Below the pieces are notes generated by a model, which saw nothing but the letters and a program-made list of their open reading frames with translations, ran no database searches and was not told the origin of the DNA. DNA of 64,000 nt from Saposhnikovia divaricata (Eukaryota; Streptophyta; Magnoliopsida; Apiales; Apiaceae): positions 162,080,546 through 162,144,545 of the forward strand of contig CM071600.1 in NCBI GenBank assembly GCA_036435485.1, read 5' to 3'. Of the stretch, positions 49,143 to 60,989 are shown piece by piece (positions within the stretch are counted from its first letter, which is position 1; the number at the start of each line of letters is the position of its first letter). A program made the translations under genes and the position numbers.

Positions 49143-52100
49143 CTAAAAATTTAACATTCCTAACTCACTAACCAATCTAATGAATGTAGCCTCATCAAGT
49201 GGTTTAGTTAGAATATCTGCAAGCTGTTTGTCAGTAGGAACAAAATGAAGTTCCACAGTACCATTTTCAATATGTTCTCTAATAAAATGATACCTGACAT
49301 CAATGTGCTTAGTCCTCGAGTGTTGAACTGGATTTTCTGCAATTTTGATAGCACTAGTATTATCACAAAACATAGGAATATTACTAAGTGTCATACCATA
49401 ATCCATCAACTGATTTTTTATCCAAAGGAGTTGAGCACAACAACTGCCTGCTGCAATGTATTCAGCTTCTGCAATTGAGGTTGAAACTGATTGTTGCTTT
49501 TTGCTAGCCCAAGAAATCAATCTGTTTCCCAAGAAATGACATGTACCTGTAGTGCTTTTCCTGTCTATTTTACACCCTGCATAATCAGAGTCTGAATAGC
49601 CAATTAGGGAGAAATCAGATTCTCTTGGATACTACAAACCAAGATTTGGAGTTCCCTTGAGATATCTAAAAATTCTCTTCACAGCAATTAAATGAGATTC
49701 CTTAGGATCACTTTGGAAACTAGCACATAAACAGGTAGAGAACATTATATCTGGTTTACTTATAGTTAAATATAACAGTGAACCTATCATGCCTCTATAG
49801 CTAGTGTTATCAACACTCTTTCCCTTAAAATCAGAATCTAGCTTAGTGGCTGTTGCCATGGGTGTCTTTGCAATTGCACAATCTTGAAAGTCAAACCTTT
49901 TTAATAGATCTTTGATATACTTTGACTGATTAATGAAAATACCAGTCTCAGTCTGTTTGACCTGCAAGCCTGAAAAGTAATTTAGTTCACCCATCATGCT
50001 CATCTGATACTTAGACTGCATAAGCTTGCTAAACTTAGCACATAACTTTTCATTAGTAGAACCAAATATAATATCATCAACATACACTTGAACTAAAAGC
50101 AAATCACCTTTTATCTTTCTAAAGAATAGAGTTTTGTCAATTGTACCTCTTGTGAAGCCATTTTCAAGAAGAAATTTAGACAAAGTTTCATACCATGCTC
50201 TTGGTGTCTGCTTTAGTCCATAGAGTGCCTTGTCAAGTTTGTAGACATGATTTAGAAACTTTGGATCAACAAAACCAGGTGGTTGCTCCACATACACTTC
50301 CTCATCAAGCTTACCATTTAGAAAAGCACTCTTTACATCCATCTGGTATACCTTGAATTTTGAATGAGCTGCAAATGCAAGAAACATTCTGATTGCTTCC
50401 AATCTTGCTACAGGTGCAAAGGTTTCATCATAATCAATTCCTTCTTCCTGAGAATAACCCTTGCCCACCAGTATTGCTTTGTTTCTTATAATCATACCAG
50501 ATTCATCTAGCTTGTTTCTGAAAACCCATTTAGCACCAACAATAGATCTATCTTTAGGTCTTGGTACCAGTTTCCAAACTTTGTTCCTCTCAAACTCATT
50601 CAATTCTTCCTGCATTGCTATTACCCAATCAGGATCCTGTAAGGCTTCTTCAACCTTCTTAGGTTCATTCTTTGAGAGAAAACAACTATACAAGCATTCA
50701 TTTTGAATTGATCTTCTAGTTCGAACACCACTATTTGGATCATAAATTATCAAATCTTCAGTATGATCCCTTGTCCATTTTCTAACAGGTGGTAGATTAC
50801 TCCTGCTAGACTCTCCTCCTAAGTTAGTGGTATTTCTTGTTAGAAGAACTTTCTCTGCCTTCAAAAGCTCCCCCTTGATCAGTAGAATCAGTGGATTCAA
50901 TACTGCTGCTAGTTTCTGATCTTCCTTCATTAGACTTTGAAGGATCAGTTCCTGATGAAGTAGACTCTGAAAGACTAGTCTGATCCTGACCAGTACTGTG
51001 TTCTCCTTGATTGAATTGCTCCCCCTCAACAGTAGCATTCCTTTGAGAAGCAATAGAGATCTCCTCTGGAGAACCTTCATCATCACTGGAGAGAATCTCA
51101 GAATACTTAAGATTTTCAAATTCCAGATTGTCATGGCTTTCATCAGTTTGCAAAATTCCAAACTTCTTATCATCAAATGCAACATGAATTAATTCCATAA
51201 CAATGTGAGTTCTGAGATTGTATACTTTGAAGGCCTTTGATGCTGAATATCCTAGAAAGATTCCTTCATCCGATTTGGCTTCAAATTTTCCAAGTTGTTC
51301 TGGATGAACTTTCAGGACATAGCATTTGTATCCAAAGATGTGAAAGTATTTCACACTTGGCTTCTTTCCTTTGATCATCTCATAGGGAGTCTTCCCATGG
51401 CCATTTACCAAGGTACAATTTTGAGTAAAACATGCAGTGTTAATAGCTTCTGCCCAGAAATAGGTTGGAAGCTTTGCATCTGCAAGCATGGTTCTTGCTG
51501 CTTCTATGAGAGTTCTGTTCTTTCTTTCTATTACACCATTCTGCTGAGGTGTTCCAGGTACAGAAAACTGTTGAGTAATTCCATTGTCTGCACAATACTC
51601 CTCCATTGTAGAATTCTTAAATTTTGTACCATTGTCACTTCTGAGCACTTTGACCTTGTACTCAGAGCTATTTTGAATATTCTTGACAAGTTCAATGATT
51701 TTCTAAGGAGCTTCATCCTTTTTGTGTAGAAAGAATGCCCATGTGAATCTTGTGTAATCATCCACTATAACTAGAGCATATCTTTTCTTGCTGATAGACA
51801 TAATGTCTACTGGACCAAATAAATCAAGATGTAGCATGTGAAATGGTTCAGTAATTGAATTTTCTGTCTTGCTCTTGAAAGTGGTTCTTCTTTGTTTTCC
51901 AAGCTGACAAGCATCACAAAGTCCATCTTGCACATAATTTGCCTGAGGTAGGCCTCTCACCAGATGGTGCTTAACAAGTTGATTAAGCTTCTTGAAATTG
52001 AGATGTGAGAGCTTCTTGTGCCAGTTACAGCTTTCATCATTTGATGCCTTGTTGTAAAGACATCTGACAGTTCCTTTAGATGTGTCACTCAAGCTGGCTT

Positions 52101-52935
52101 CATATATGTTACCATGTCTCTAACCAGTCAGAACAATGTCTCCATTCTTCATTTTCAAGATTTTGCATCCTTCACTGTCAAAGATTGATTGGTAACCCTT
52201 ATCACCCAGTTGACTTATGCTTAAAAGTGTGTGTTTCAAGCCTTCAACCAGTGCTACGTTTTCTATGATAACATTCCCCAAAATAATTTAGCCATATCCC
52301 AGAGTTTCTCCTTTGTTGCCATCTCCAAAGGATATTACTGGGCCAGCTTTCCTCTCAAACTTTGTAAGCAGGGATTTCTTTCCAGTCATATGTCCAGAGC
52401 ATCCACTGTCCAAGATAATTGAATGTTTCTTTCCTTTTCCCTGCAAAAAAAAGTAATTAGTTAGAAATTTTTAGGACCCAACTTTGGTTGGATCCTTGTA
52501 ATTATTCTCTTTGTTAATAACTTCTTTTCCATTCCTATTTCTTCTGATCTTGCTAGACTCTGAAATACCCTCTAGTCTCTATTTTAACTGAGACTTAGAT
52601 AGAAAGCCTATGTTGACATTCCTAGGTTTTTCTAACACTCTATCATCTGAATTGCTATTGTTAATTCTTTTGTGCACAATTGGGGTACCTTTAGAATCAA
52701 CAAATTTAACATGCTTAGGTTCAGAAACTATCTTCTTACCTTCAGATTTGGATATGCTAGCTTCTTCTTTCCTATCATCCAAGACAATAGCTACATAATT
52801 TTCATTTTTATTCTTTCCAAAACCTAAGCCATAGACTTTACCAAGAATTTGATTGTCAATAATTTCTTGAGTCTTTTTACCAGAAGTGTTAATGATTTTC
52901 ATCATATCTCTCTCTTCCTCTAGTTCTTTTCTGAC
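49143..52935 (-). pseudogene. pol: copia-2 pol: protease, integrase, RT and RNase H, broken
   Basis: Reading leftwards: a linker (52905-52579), protease with LDSGCSGHMTG near 52415, the GAG-pre-integrase zinc region (WHKKLSHLN...CDACQLGKQ), integrase catalytic Asp in HLDLFGP (near 51825) and in LRSDNGTKF (near 51640), then the Glu in NGVIERKNRT. One TAG at 51703-51705 interrupts it, with more stops near 52579, 52465, 52290 and 52120. A frameshift near 50860 leads to RT (AKWVFRNKLD, YQMDVKSAFLNG, catalytic YVDDI near 50075) and RNase H (SWASKKQ, AEAEYIAA, KHIDVRYHFIRE), with one TAG at 49632. Integrase lying before RT identifies Ty1/copia. Confidence 0.93.
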
Positions 52936-54391
52936 ATAGTCATAAGCCTCAAGGAGATAACACCATAATCATGCTTAGCTTTATCAGAACTTAACCTATA
53001 TTCTTCTATTTGAATTAACTCAGATTCAAGAAAATTATTTCTACTAACTAATTCATCATTCTTTGCCTTAAGTTCATCTTTTTCACTAGCAAGAATTTTG
53101 AAATTAGTCATAAGATTCTTAAACTCAACATGAATAGATCTAATATCATCAGAATCTAAGCTATCAAATGAATCAAGAGAGTGAAGTGATACCTTAACAG
53201 AAGATGAAGAAGTTTTCTTTGGAGATCCAGGCTTGTCTGAAGCACTTGTCATCAATGCAATGTTGTCATAATCCATTTCATCTTCAGAATCACTGGAGTC
53301 TGCCCAATCCTTCTGTGTGACCATGAGTGCATTACCATTCCCTGAATTCCTAGGCTTCTTGCACTCACTAGCAAAGTGTCCAAGCTCACTGCAGTTAAAG
53401 CACTTGATCTTGGCCTTATCAAACTTGATGATTGTACTCTTGCCTTTGTCACTCTTCTTCTCCTCTTTCTTCTGAAAAGATCCTTTGCTAAATCTTCTCC
53501 TGTTGAATCTTCTTTTCTTGAAAGCTTTATCAAACATAGCAAAGAGTTCTTGCATCTCTGATTCAGAATCATTATCTTCAGAGTCTATATTTGTAGTTTC
53601 TGACACAGAACTTTCTTTGCTCTTCTTCTTCCTCAAGCCTCTTTCAGTAGATTCAGACTTTTCTTCTGGAAGCTTCTTTGATGCAGATTGAGCAGTGAGT
53701 GCAACAGTTTTCATCTTTTCTTCACTCCTGCTCTTTTTCTGCTGCCTGTCAAGTTCATAAGCCCTAAGTTTTCCATAGACTGCCTCTAATGATATTTCAT
53801 CCAGATCATTAGCTTCCTCAATTGCAGATATCTTCTCATTGTAGAAATCAGGAAGAGCTTTCATGAACTTAGTATTCATATCCTCCAAGTCATAATATTT
53901 ACCATGCATGGCCATCTCATTGATGAGTTTAGTAAACCTATCAAAGGTGTCAGTAAGTGACTCACCAGACTTGGATTCAAAGTACTCATACTGTTGTATG
54001 AGAAGTGTCCTCATATTCTTCCTTACAGGTTTTGTTCCTTCACAATGAACCTTTAGATTGCCCCATATCTCCTTAGCAGTTTTACAAGAGAGAACATAGT
54101 TAGTGAGAACAGAACCAAGACTGTTGAATAGTATGTTTCTCACTTTAGCATCCTTAAGAACTTTCTCCTTTTCCTTATCTGTCCATTCAGATTTAGGCTT
54201 CTCTGCTGTATGTTCTGGAACAACTTTTCCTTCGACAGTTGCTTGAGGAACAAGCATTGTTGGAACAAAAGGCCCATCTCTGATTCTGTCAAGATAATTA
54301 GGATCTGTTGCTTCCAGGTGATGCAAAATCTTCACTTCCCATTGAGTATTACCATAGGGATCTTAGTATTACCATCCTTGTAACCAGACAT
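52920..54391 (-). pseudogene. gag: copia-2 gag, nearly open
   Basis: The likely ATG is at 54391 (MSGYKDGNTKIPM). A small deletion near 54350 breaks the join to the main frame, which is then open for about 480 codons to 52920. It has the UBN2-type capsid core (CEGTKPVRKNMRTLLIQQYE), a basic region, one CCHC knuckle (CFNCSELGHFASEC near 53370-53411) and a C-terminal coiled coil. A frameshift near 52940 ends it early; the other frame continues into the protease linker. The product would assemble particles and bind RNA. Confidence 0.9.
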
Positions 54392-54426
54392 GATTGCAGA
54401 TCTTTATGATTATTCAAAATCAACGT

Positions 54427-54438
54427 GCTCTGATACCA
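54427..54438 (-). other. copia-2 primer binding site (initiator tRNA-Met)
   Basis: GCTCTGATACCA on the plus strand, two bases from the 5' LTR. Confidence 0.92.
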
Positions 54439-54440
54439 AT

Positions 54441-55173
54441 TGTTAACTCGAATAACTTGTGGAAGGGGGGTTGAATACAAGTTATATAATCATGTCTGAT
54501 TTTTGCTTGATTAAGTGAACAAGAACAAACGAATGAATCGAACTTTGTTTGTATTAAATAAATCAAATACAAACTCTACCAAAGGTGTACAATACCTTTA
54601 GCAGCTGCTGACAATACAAATCTCTCTCTGTGTTTGTTTCAAACTCTCGAATACAAACCTTATACAGAGCTTCACACGATATGCACTGAAAAATCCACTC
54701 TTTTACAATGATATAGAGAGAGTATTTATAATGCTACCTATCAACTAATAACAGAAAGTAATGATCTATACATGACAATGTTCTGCCATCCAGTTGATAG
54801 TTTCCATCAATAGAAAATTCTTTCCTTCATGATATCTTCTTGCTTGTTCTTCAAAACAACGATCTTGTTTTATAGTACTTGCCAATTTCTGTAGCATCCA
54901 TAATGACATCATCAGTAACACGACTGATATCATATCAGGACTCCACCTTGCATCAGGATTCAACATCCATCAGTATTTGACTTGGCATATCAGGATTTGA
55001 TCTCAGTTCACATGTAGTCCTAAATGCACTGCTGTTCCTGACTAAACTCTACAGATTACTGTCTAACGCATATATCCTATAAAAAGTGCTAAATCCTTTA
55101 TAAGATCAGGATTTACAAGAAGCATAAGCAAAATTCTATTCTCAACATCACAACTTATGAATTATTCCTAACA
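54441..55173 (-). repeat. copia-2 5' LTR (733 bp)
   Basis: TGTTAACTCG to CTAACA on the plus strand. It is 11 bases longer than the other copy because of small indels such as the one near 54675. Confidence 0.93.
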
Positions 55174-55178
55174 TAGTG
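55174..55178. other. copia-2 target site duplication, right copy
   Basis: TAGTG, identical to the left copy at 43358-43362. Confidence 0.92.
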
Positions 55179-56094
55179 CACTTATATTTGAAGGAGATAG
55201 TATGACATCATGGAGTTCCTGTTTCGATAGTATCTGATCGAGATCCACTATTTAATTCGAGATTTTGGCGATAATTTCAGGAATGCCTAGGAACCCAACT
55301 CAAGATGAGTACAGCTTACCATCCACAGACGGACGGACAAAGTGAAAGGACTATTCAGACTATAGAAGATATGTTAAGAGCTTGTGCATTGGATTTCAAA
55401 GGAAGTTGGGATGAACATTTGCCATTGGTTGAGTTTTCGTACAAAAATAGTTATCACGTGACTATCGGAATGCCACCGTATGAAGCTTTGTATGGAAGGA
55501 AGTGTAGATCGCCAGTGTATTGGGAAGAAGTTGGTAAGAGGAAAATTTTAGGACCAGAACTGCTCCAGCAGATGAAGGAGAAAGTTGAGATTATTCAGAA
55601 GAGGTTGATGACTGCCCAGGATCGTCAGAGGAAGTATGCTGATTTAAAAAGAAAGGAAGGACATGAATTTTGAGATAGGAGATCAAGTATTGTTGAAAGT
55701 GTCACCGTGGAAAGGAGTTACGAGATTTGGTAAGAAAGGGAAGTTGAGTCCGAGGTATGTAGGACCATTTAAGATTTTGAAGCGAGTTGGAAAAGTTGCT
55801 TATGAATTGGCGTTACCACCGCACATGCACCATATTCACAATGTGTTTCACGTATCTATGCTTAAGAAGTACAATCCAGATACAAGTCACGTAATCGAGT
55901 ATGAACCTATTGAGATCTAGCCAGATTTATCTTATGAAGAGCAACCGGTAGAGATTCAAGATAGAAGTGATAGGAAGCTTAGAAATAATGTTGTCAGATT
56001 AATTAAGGTTTTGTGGAAGAATCCTAGAGTCGAAGAGTCGACTTGGGAACTTGAAAGCGAGATGCTTGCCAAGTATCCTCATTTTTTTACTTAG
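55174..56094 (+). pseudogene. pol: gypsy-2 pol, second part: integrase core and chromodomain, broken
   Basis: The reading resumes directly after copia-2 with the rest of the integrase core (SDRDP near 55235, HPQTDGQSER near 55314-55345, holding the catalytic Glu region). TGA near 55211 fits an Arg codon; another stop lies near 55276. A one-base indel near 55655 shifts to the frame with the integrase C-terminal domain (WKGVTRFGKKGKLSPRYVGP). TAG at 55918-55920 replaces a Gln codon. The chromodomain-like tail (about 55930-56085, RVEESTWELE) ends at TAG 56092-56094. Confidence 0.9.
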
Positions 56095-56118
56095 GTGAGA
56101 TTCTAGGGACAGAATCCT

Positions 56119-56134
56119 TTTAAGGGGGGAAGGC
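56119..56134 (+). other. gypsy-2 polypurine tract
   Basis: TTTAAGGGGGGAAGGC directly before the 3' LTR. It nearly matches the tracts of both LARDs on their own strand. Confidence 0.88.
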
Positions 56135-56975
56135 TATAATGCCCTAGAATTTTTCTCGATTTCTAAATGTGTATTTAATTGCTAAATGTGAAAATTATGT
56201 GAAATATATGATGAGTATATTTTGATGAAGTCAAATTATGTGTGAAAACATGATTATGTGGTTATATGATGATTGGTATATGTCGTATATGCTCGTGGAA
56301 TTTTATTTATATTTTTGGAGCAATAAAAGTATTTTTAAAGTGCATTTTCAATATTTTAAAAATCATATAAAATTATTGGAGTTGATTTAAATCATGAAAT
56401 CTTTTGTATTATCATCTTTGTGATATTAGAAAGTTATAAAAATTAGTGTGGATATTTAATTGTGTGTTTTGGTATTTTAAAATGATTTAAAAAGGTATTA
56501 TTTCTTTTAAAGAGCCTTTATTTCACAAATTCATAGAAATTTCATTTTTGACTCAAATATTATTTTAAAAATATGGGGAGCCTTGTAATTTCATAAACGT
56601 TATTTTAGAATTTTAAAAAATATTTTTCTTCTAATTTCCTTATTTATTTCAATTTTTAAATGATTAAATTTAGTTTTTAAAAGAAAAGTAGAATTTCAGC
56701 ATTTATTAAATTACGAAATTACCCCTACTTCTATATAAACATCACCCACCCCATTTCTTTCTCTCTGCTCGCGAGTTCATTAGCTGGGTACTCTTTCTTC
56801 TTCACCCTTTTCATTTTCTTTCGATTCTTAAGCTAAAATCATGTGTATATCTTCGTTTTAATCTTCCATATCATGTTCTTTAAATTGTTTCTTGATTTGT
56901 TATTGTTTTGGTGAGTTGTATGTATGTATATATTCGATCGTATGTATGTATTTGTTGTATAATCTGCATGCAAAC
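56135..56975 (+). repeat. gypsy-2 3' LTR, first 841 bases
   Basis: It aligns with 34209-35016 of the 5' LTR, including the TATA box (56732-56739) and the candidate donor. It carries about 35 extra bases near 56305-56340 missing from the 5' copy. Gypsy-3 cuts it at 56976, and the last five bases, CAAAC, are the candidate gypsy-3 duplication. Confidence 0.9.
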
Positions 56976-57983
56976 TGTAAGAACCCGGATTTTGGATAGA
57001 ATTAAAACTTTTTATTATGTATGGATGTAATAGTGAATAGTGGCTGCGACTACGATGTAACGATTGTTCTAATGAATGTATGGAATGGATTTGGATTCAA
57101 ATATTTATATGTCATGAAGAATGCTATTGGTTGACAATCTAGATAAGAATTATCTATCTCCTAGGAAATTAAGATTTGATAATTCCGAAGGGGAAGGTTA
57201 TTCTTAAGTCATCCAAATCGATACGATCGAAAGAGAACCGGGACATCTATATAACCCTAAATGAATAATTAAAGAAAAAGGGATGAATAATGATTTTGGT
57301 GGAATTATGAATATTATTGGACAACGCAATATAGAAGTACCCGGAACGAAATTCTGAGTTCGTAATAATGATCCAGGGGGGAAAAGATTGTTTGTAAAAG
57401 CTGTCGGATTCTGAAAAATGGAATTTTTATTTTCTCCGAGATTTCCCTGGACGCTAAAAGACCTAAGGGATTATTAAAAGGATTTAAGGAATAGGAATTC
57501 GAGAATTAGTAAAGAGAATGGAGAATAGTAACATAAATATTAAGAAGGTTTCCGGTAAAACCCTAACTAGAAACCCTTGAGATATTCTTTCGAACGATCA
57601 ATGAAATTGAGCAATAACCGGACAAAAGAACAAGCAGAGAGCAAGGTGCATGCATGTGCAAGTAAGAAATATCTAGTAACCAAGTAGTTACTCTAGTAAC
57701 TAGCACAATTAGAGATTAAACTAGTACTTAGCAAGCAAACCACTTATTTAGCCTTAACACCATCAAATCTTCAACACTTGTCCACCCAATTTCATCATCC
57801 CTTGCATCATCACTTTATTAAAGTAGCTTTGGATGAGATATTATCTAAATAACATCACTTTATGCATTATTTTCAAGCAACCAAGCAAGAGAACACAAAC
57901 TCTCTCCTTGTTAATCACATTCGGCCCATCCTTAATTCTAAAACAAAAATCCAACATCCAACCATCACTTGATCTTGAAACTT

Positions 57984-57994
57984 TTATGGTAAGT
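57984..57994 (+). other. candidate 5' splice site in the gypsy-3 LTR
   Basis: TTATG|GTAAGT is a near-perfect plant donor, aligned with TTAAG|GTGAGA in gypsy-1. With the acceptor CACTGTTCAG at 60945 it predicts an LTR intron of about 2.96 kb. Confidence 0.5.
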
Positions 57995-59399
57995 TCTATA
58001 TTTCATAAAAGTGATCTCCTAAAAATTTGAGCTTCAAACTCCTTTGTTTCCAGTTACAAAAAAATCATGAAAGAGGAGGGTGAATAGTGTTCTTCATATA
58101 TTAACTTTGTTTTCATGATTTCTTTTGGTTGATCTAAGCTAACTTAGGCCACACAAGGACCAGATCAAGGCTTAGTAAGTCTCTAGCACTCTCCAAGGAA
58201 GGTATAATCACTTGAAACCCTAGCAGTTACTTTAAGTTTATGGATGATCTTGATGATTTTTAGAGTAGTTATGATGTTAGTATACTATAGGCATGATTAT
58301 GTAGTAGTTTGGTGGATTTAATTAACATGATGATTATGATGGCAAAGAGATGTGTTCTTGGACTTAATAAGATGAGAATCATGTTTATAAGTTGGATTGA
58401 TGCCCGGTGTGGCTTGGGTTGTTGTTTATGATTTTTGGAACGTTCGATTTATAGCCGTCGTAATGCCAAAATTTCGTTAACCTTAAGAAATCGTGTTTGA
58501 CAGTAGCTATACCTTACCGTCCAGTTTCATATTCTGCCATCATAATATAGGTTATGTTGTAAGTTTCATTTTGATGTAAAGATCATGTGAAATGGACTTA
58601 CGGTTTAGGAATTATGACCAATTTACTAAAAGTCGTCCGAAACCGTAAGTACGAGTTCGTTATTAAAATTGAACCTCGGTAAAATACATAAGTCAGTGGC
58701 AAATCATGGTAATTAAATATTAGAGATCGTAAGGAAGGTGTAGGAGAAAACCTCGTGTCAAACGGATCGTTTTTCAATTTTATAAAAATGATTGAATCAA
58801 GTTTAAATGCGAACGAACCCCTAAAAGTACACTTGGTTATAACTTTGGTAAATCACTTAGAAAACGAGCGCTAAAACTCGAAGTATAATCTTGGTTCGTA
58901 AACGACCTACCTTAGCACTTACCTGACTTAAGTACATATCAAGTGTAAGTGTAATGACGAGCCGTAATACCGAGCAAATGCCGGGTCAAAATGAGGTTAA
59001 TAAGAGTATGCAAAGAGGGTGCATAACGTGATAACTCAAAATCGTGTTTCGACTTAAGTAAAGTTTATACTTAGCCATAGCTCAAAAAGGGTACACTACT
59101 TCTACCCACACCCGACTACCAGGCAAGTTTTAAATCCATTTTAAAGGCTGTTGTTGTGAATATATATATATGATTCGATTTTGTGTTACATATGTCATAG
59201 CATGCATGCCTACTTTCAAGATATATTGTGATACCTGTTCCTTGAATTATTGTTGGCTATAATCTAGATAGTTAATGTATCGATTATAAGCCGGATATTG
59301 CTAAGACCCTTAGAGAAGGGCATCTGAATCTCATTCTTTGATTATAGATCGGGAGTTAATATTTCTTGATATATCGTGATTATTTTCGGAGGGAAATAT

Positions 59400-60010
59400 C
59401 TAAGTAAATATTTTCCCATTATTTATTTAATGAATATTAATTTGAATATTCATTCGAGATTATTTACCCATTAAATATTATTTCTAAATTCCTTCTAAGA
59501 TTTATTCATTTAACGAATATTATTTTAAATATTCACTTGAACTTTATTTATTTAATGAATATTATCTTCAATATTCCTTTAAAGTCGACTCAATTATCGA
59601 ATATTATTTCGAATATTAATTTGAATATCGTTTCAACTATTCATTTGTTCATTATTTATTCAATGAATATTATTCGAATATTCATTTGATAATTATTTCT
59701 TCAATAAGTATTATTACTAAGTTGAATATTCATTATTTATCCAATAAATACTATCAATATTTAATTGATAATTATTTCTGCAATAAGTATTATTAGTTCG
59801 AATATTCATTATTTATTCAGTGAATATTATTTCGGATATTCATTCGAGCTTTATTTATTAAGTGTTATTTATTTAAATATTCATTAAATATTTAATGAAT
59901 ATTAATTGTGAATATTTATTCGAGGATTATTCCGAGTAATATTTTATATTAGGATTATTCCTTCAATATTTTGGACTTAATAAATATTCTTTGGAATATT
60001 TATTTAATTC
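59400..60010 (+). repeat. AT-rich GAATATTC-type array in the gypsy-3 LTR
   Basis: This is the counterpart of 30585-31320, with the same recurring TTTAATGAATATTATTT and GAATATTCATT motifs. Confidence 0.75.
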
Positions 60011-60989
60011 TTCTGACTCGATTAAAAATGATTTATTTCATTCGAATATTATCTTCGACCCTCGAATCTTATGTAAATTATTCCAGAGCCAAATGATTAA
60101 TATTATTTTATCAAGGAAGGTTCTCAGAAACTCTATTATTTATTCAATTCTATCTCTCAGATTATAAGGGAACCTTACTTGAGCAATGTTATTTATCTTG
60201 TTGACTACCCGGTCATAAATTCTTGAAACCATTCTTTTCACTCGCAACTCGGTTGCTATTTGCTTATTGAATCCTTGTGTACCCTCTCATCATTCGAGGG
60301 GTAAGATTGTTGGAACAAGTTGGTATCCATTAACAAACAGCGGCTTGGGAAATGTTGGTGAATTTTCCTTTCCAACTAGATAGGACTACTTTGTGGAGTC
60401 TTATCAACAAGTATTATACTTGGGGAAAGGGGGACGAACTTTATGTTTCAGAGTTATGGATGTTATGAGAACTAGGAGCCGCGTAAGTGATCGAGTGGCG
60501 CCGATGCAGCAATGGCCCAACCGTTGACCGGGGGGTTCCAGAGGGCGGTAGAAAAGTAAATCCGTTGGTGCTTCCTTCTACATGTAGAGAACAAGAGGTG
60601 GGGAGCATAACCTGTGACTGATCATCGTGAATGTTATGTCTCCTAGCGCGTCAATGCTCCAGTATTAGTTCACCTTTCAAATGTTGGAAATTTTCTGCAA
60701 CACTATCGGTGTTGGCAGGTGAAAAAGTGATTGAATCTGGAATTGCAATATTTTTCTGCAAGTTCCTCTTTATTGATATATAATGCTATCTTGCTTATCT
60801 TTGACATAGCAGATATTTCCACAGGAGTATATTTTTGAGTTACCTTGTAACTTCACCATTTACATTATACTAGCACTATCTTCGTTAATTCATGGCATAT
60901 GGCTTCAAAGATATTTGAACTGTTACATATATTTTCACTGTTCAGTCATTTATTATTGGGGGGCTATTGCCCACCATTGCTTATTTATT

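Larger units (their letters stand above)
43363..55173 (-). mobile_element. copia-2: full-length Sirevirus-like Ty1/copia element with env-like ORF (11.8 kb)
   Basis: A minus-strand element with LTRs 54441-55173 (5') and 43363-44084 (3'), a tRNA-Met PBS, gag, protease, integrase, RT and RNase H (54391 to 49143), an intervening region (47598-49142), a long env-like ORF (47588 to 44438) and a purine tract. The perfect TSD TAGTG fixes its borders. Integrase before RT shows Ty1/copia order. The env-like ORF and several AGGGGGAGAT-type purine motifs near the 3' end are Sirevirus traits. The LTRs differ at roughly twenty or more positions by eye, so it is older than the LARDs. All coding parts are broken. 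Confidence 0.95.
34209..56975 (+). mobile_element. gypsy-2: Ty3/gypsy chromovirus, split by copia-2 and cut by gypsy-3
   Basis: A plus-strand chromovirus with its 5' LTR at 34209-38530, PBS 38534-38545, a leader ORF, gag-pol in a single original frame (39730 to 56094, with copia-2 inserted at 43363-55173), a polypurine tract and the first 841 bases of the 3' LTR (56135-56975). Gypsy-3 interrupts that LTR. The left flank ATTGG (34204-34208) is the candidate duplication, but the matching right end lies outside the window. gag-pol has more than ten stops and at least three indels, so it is an old copy. The leader ORF is open. Confidence 0.9.
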
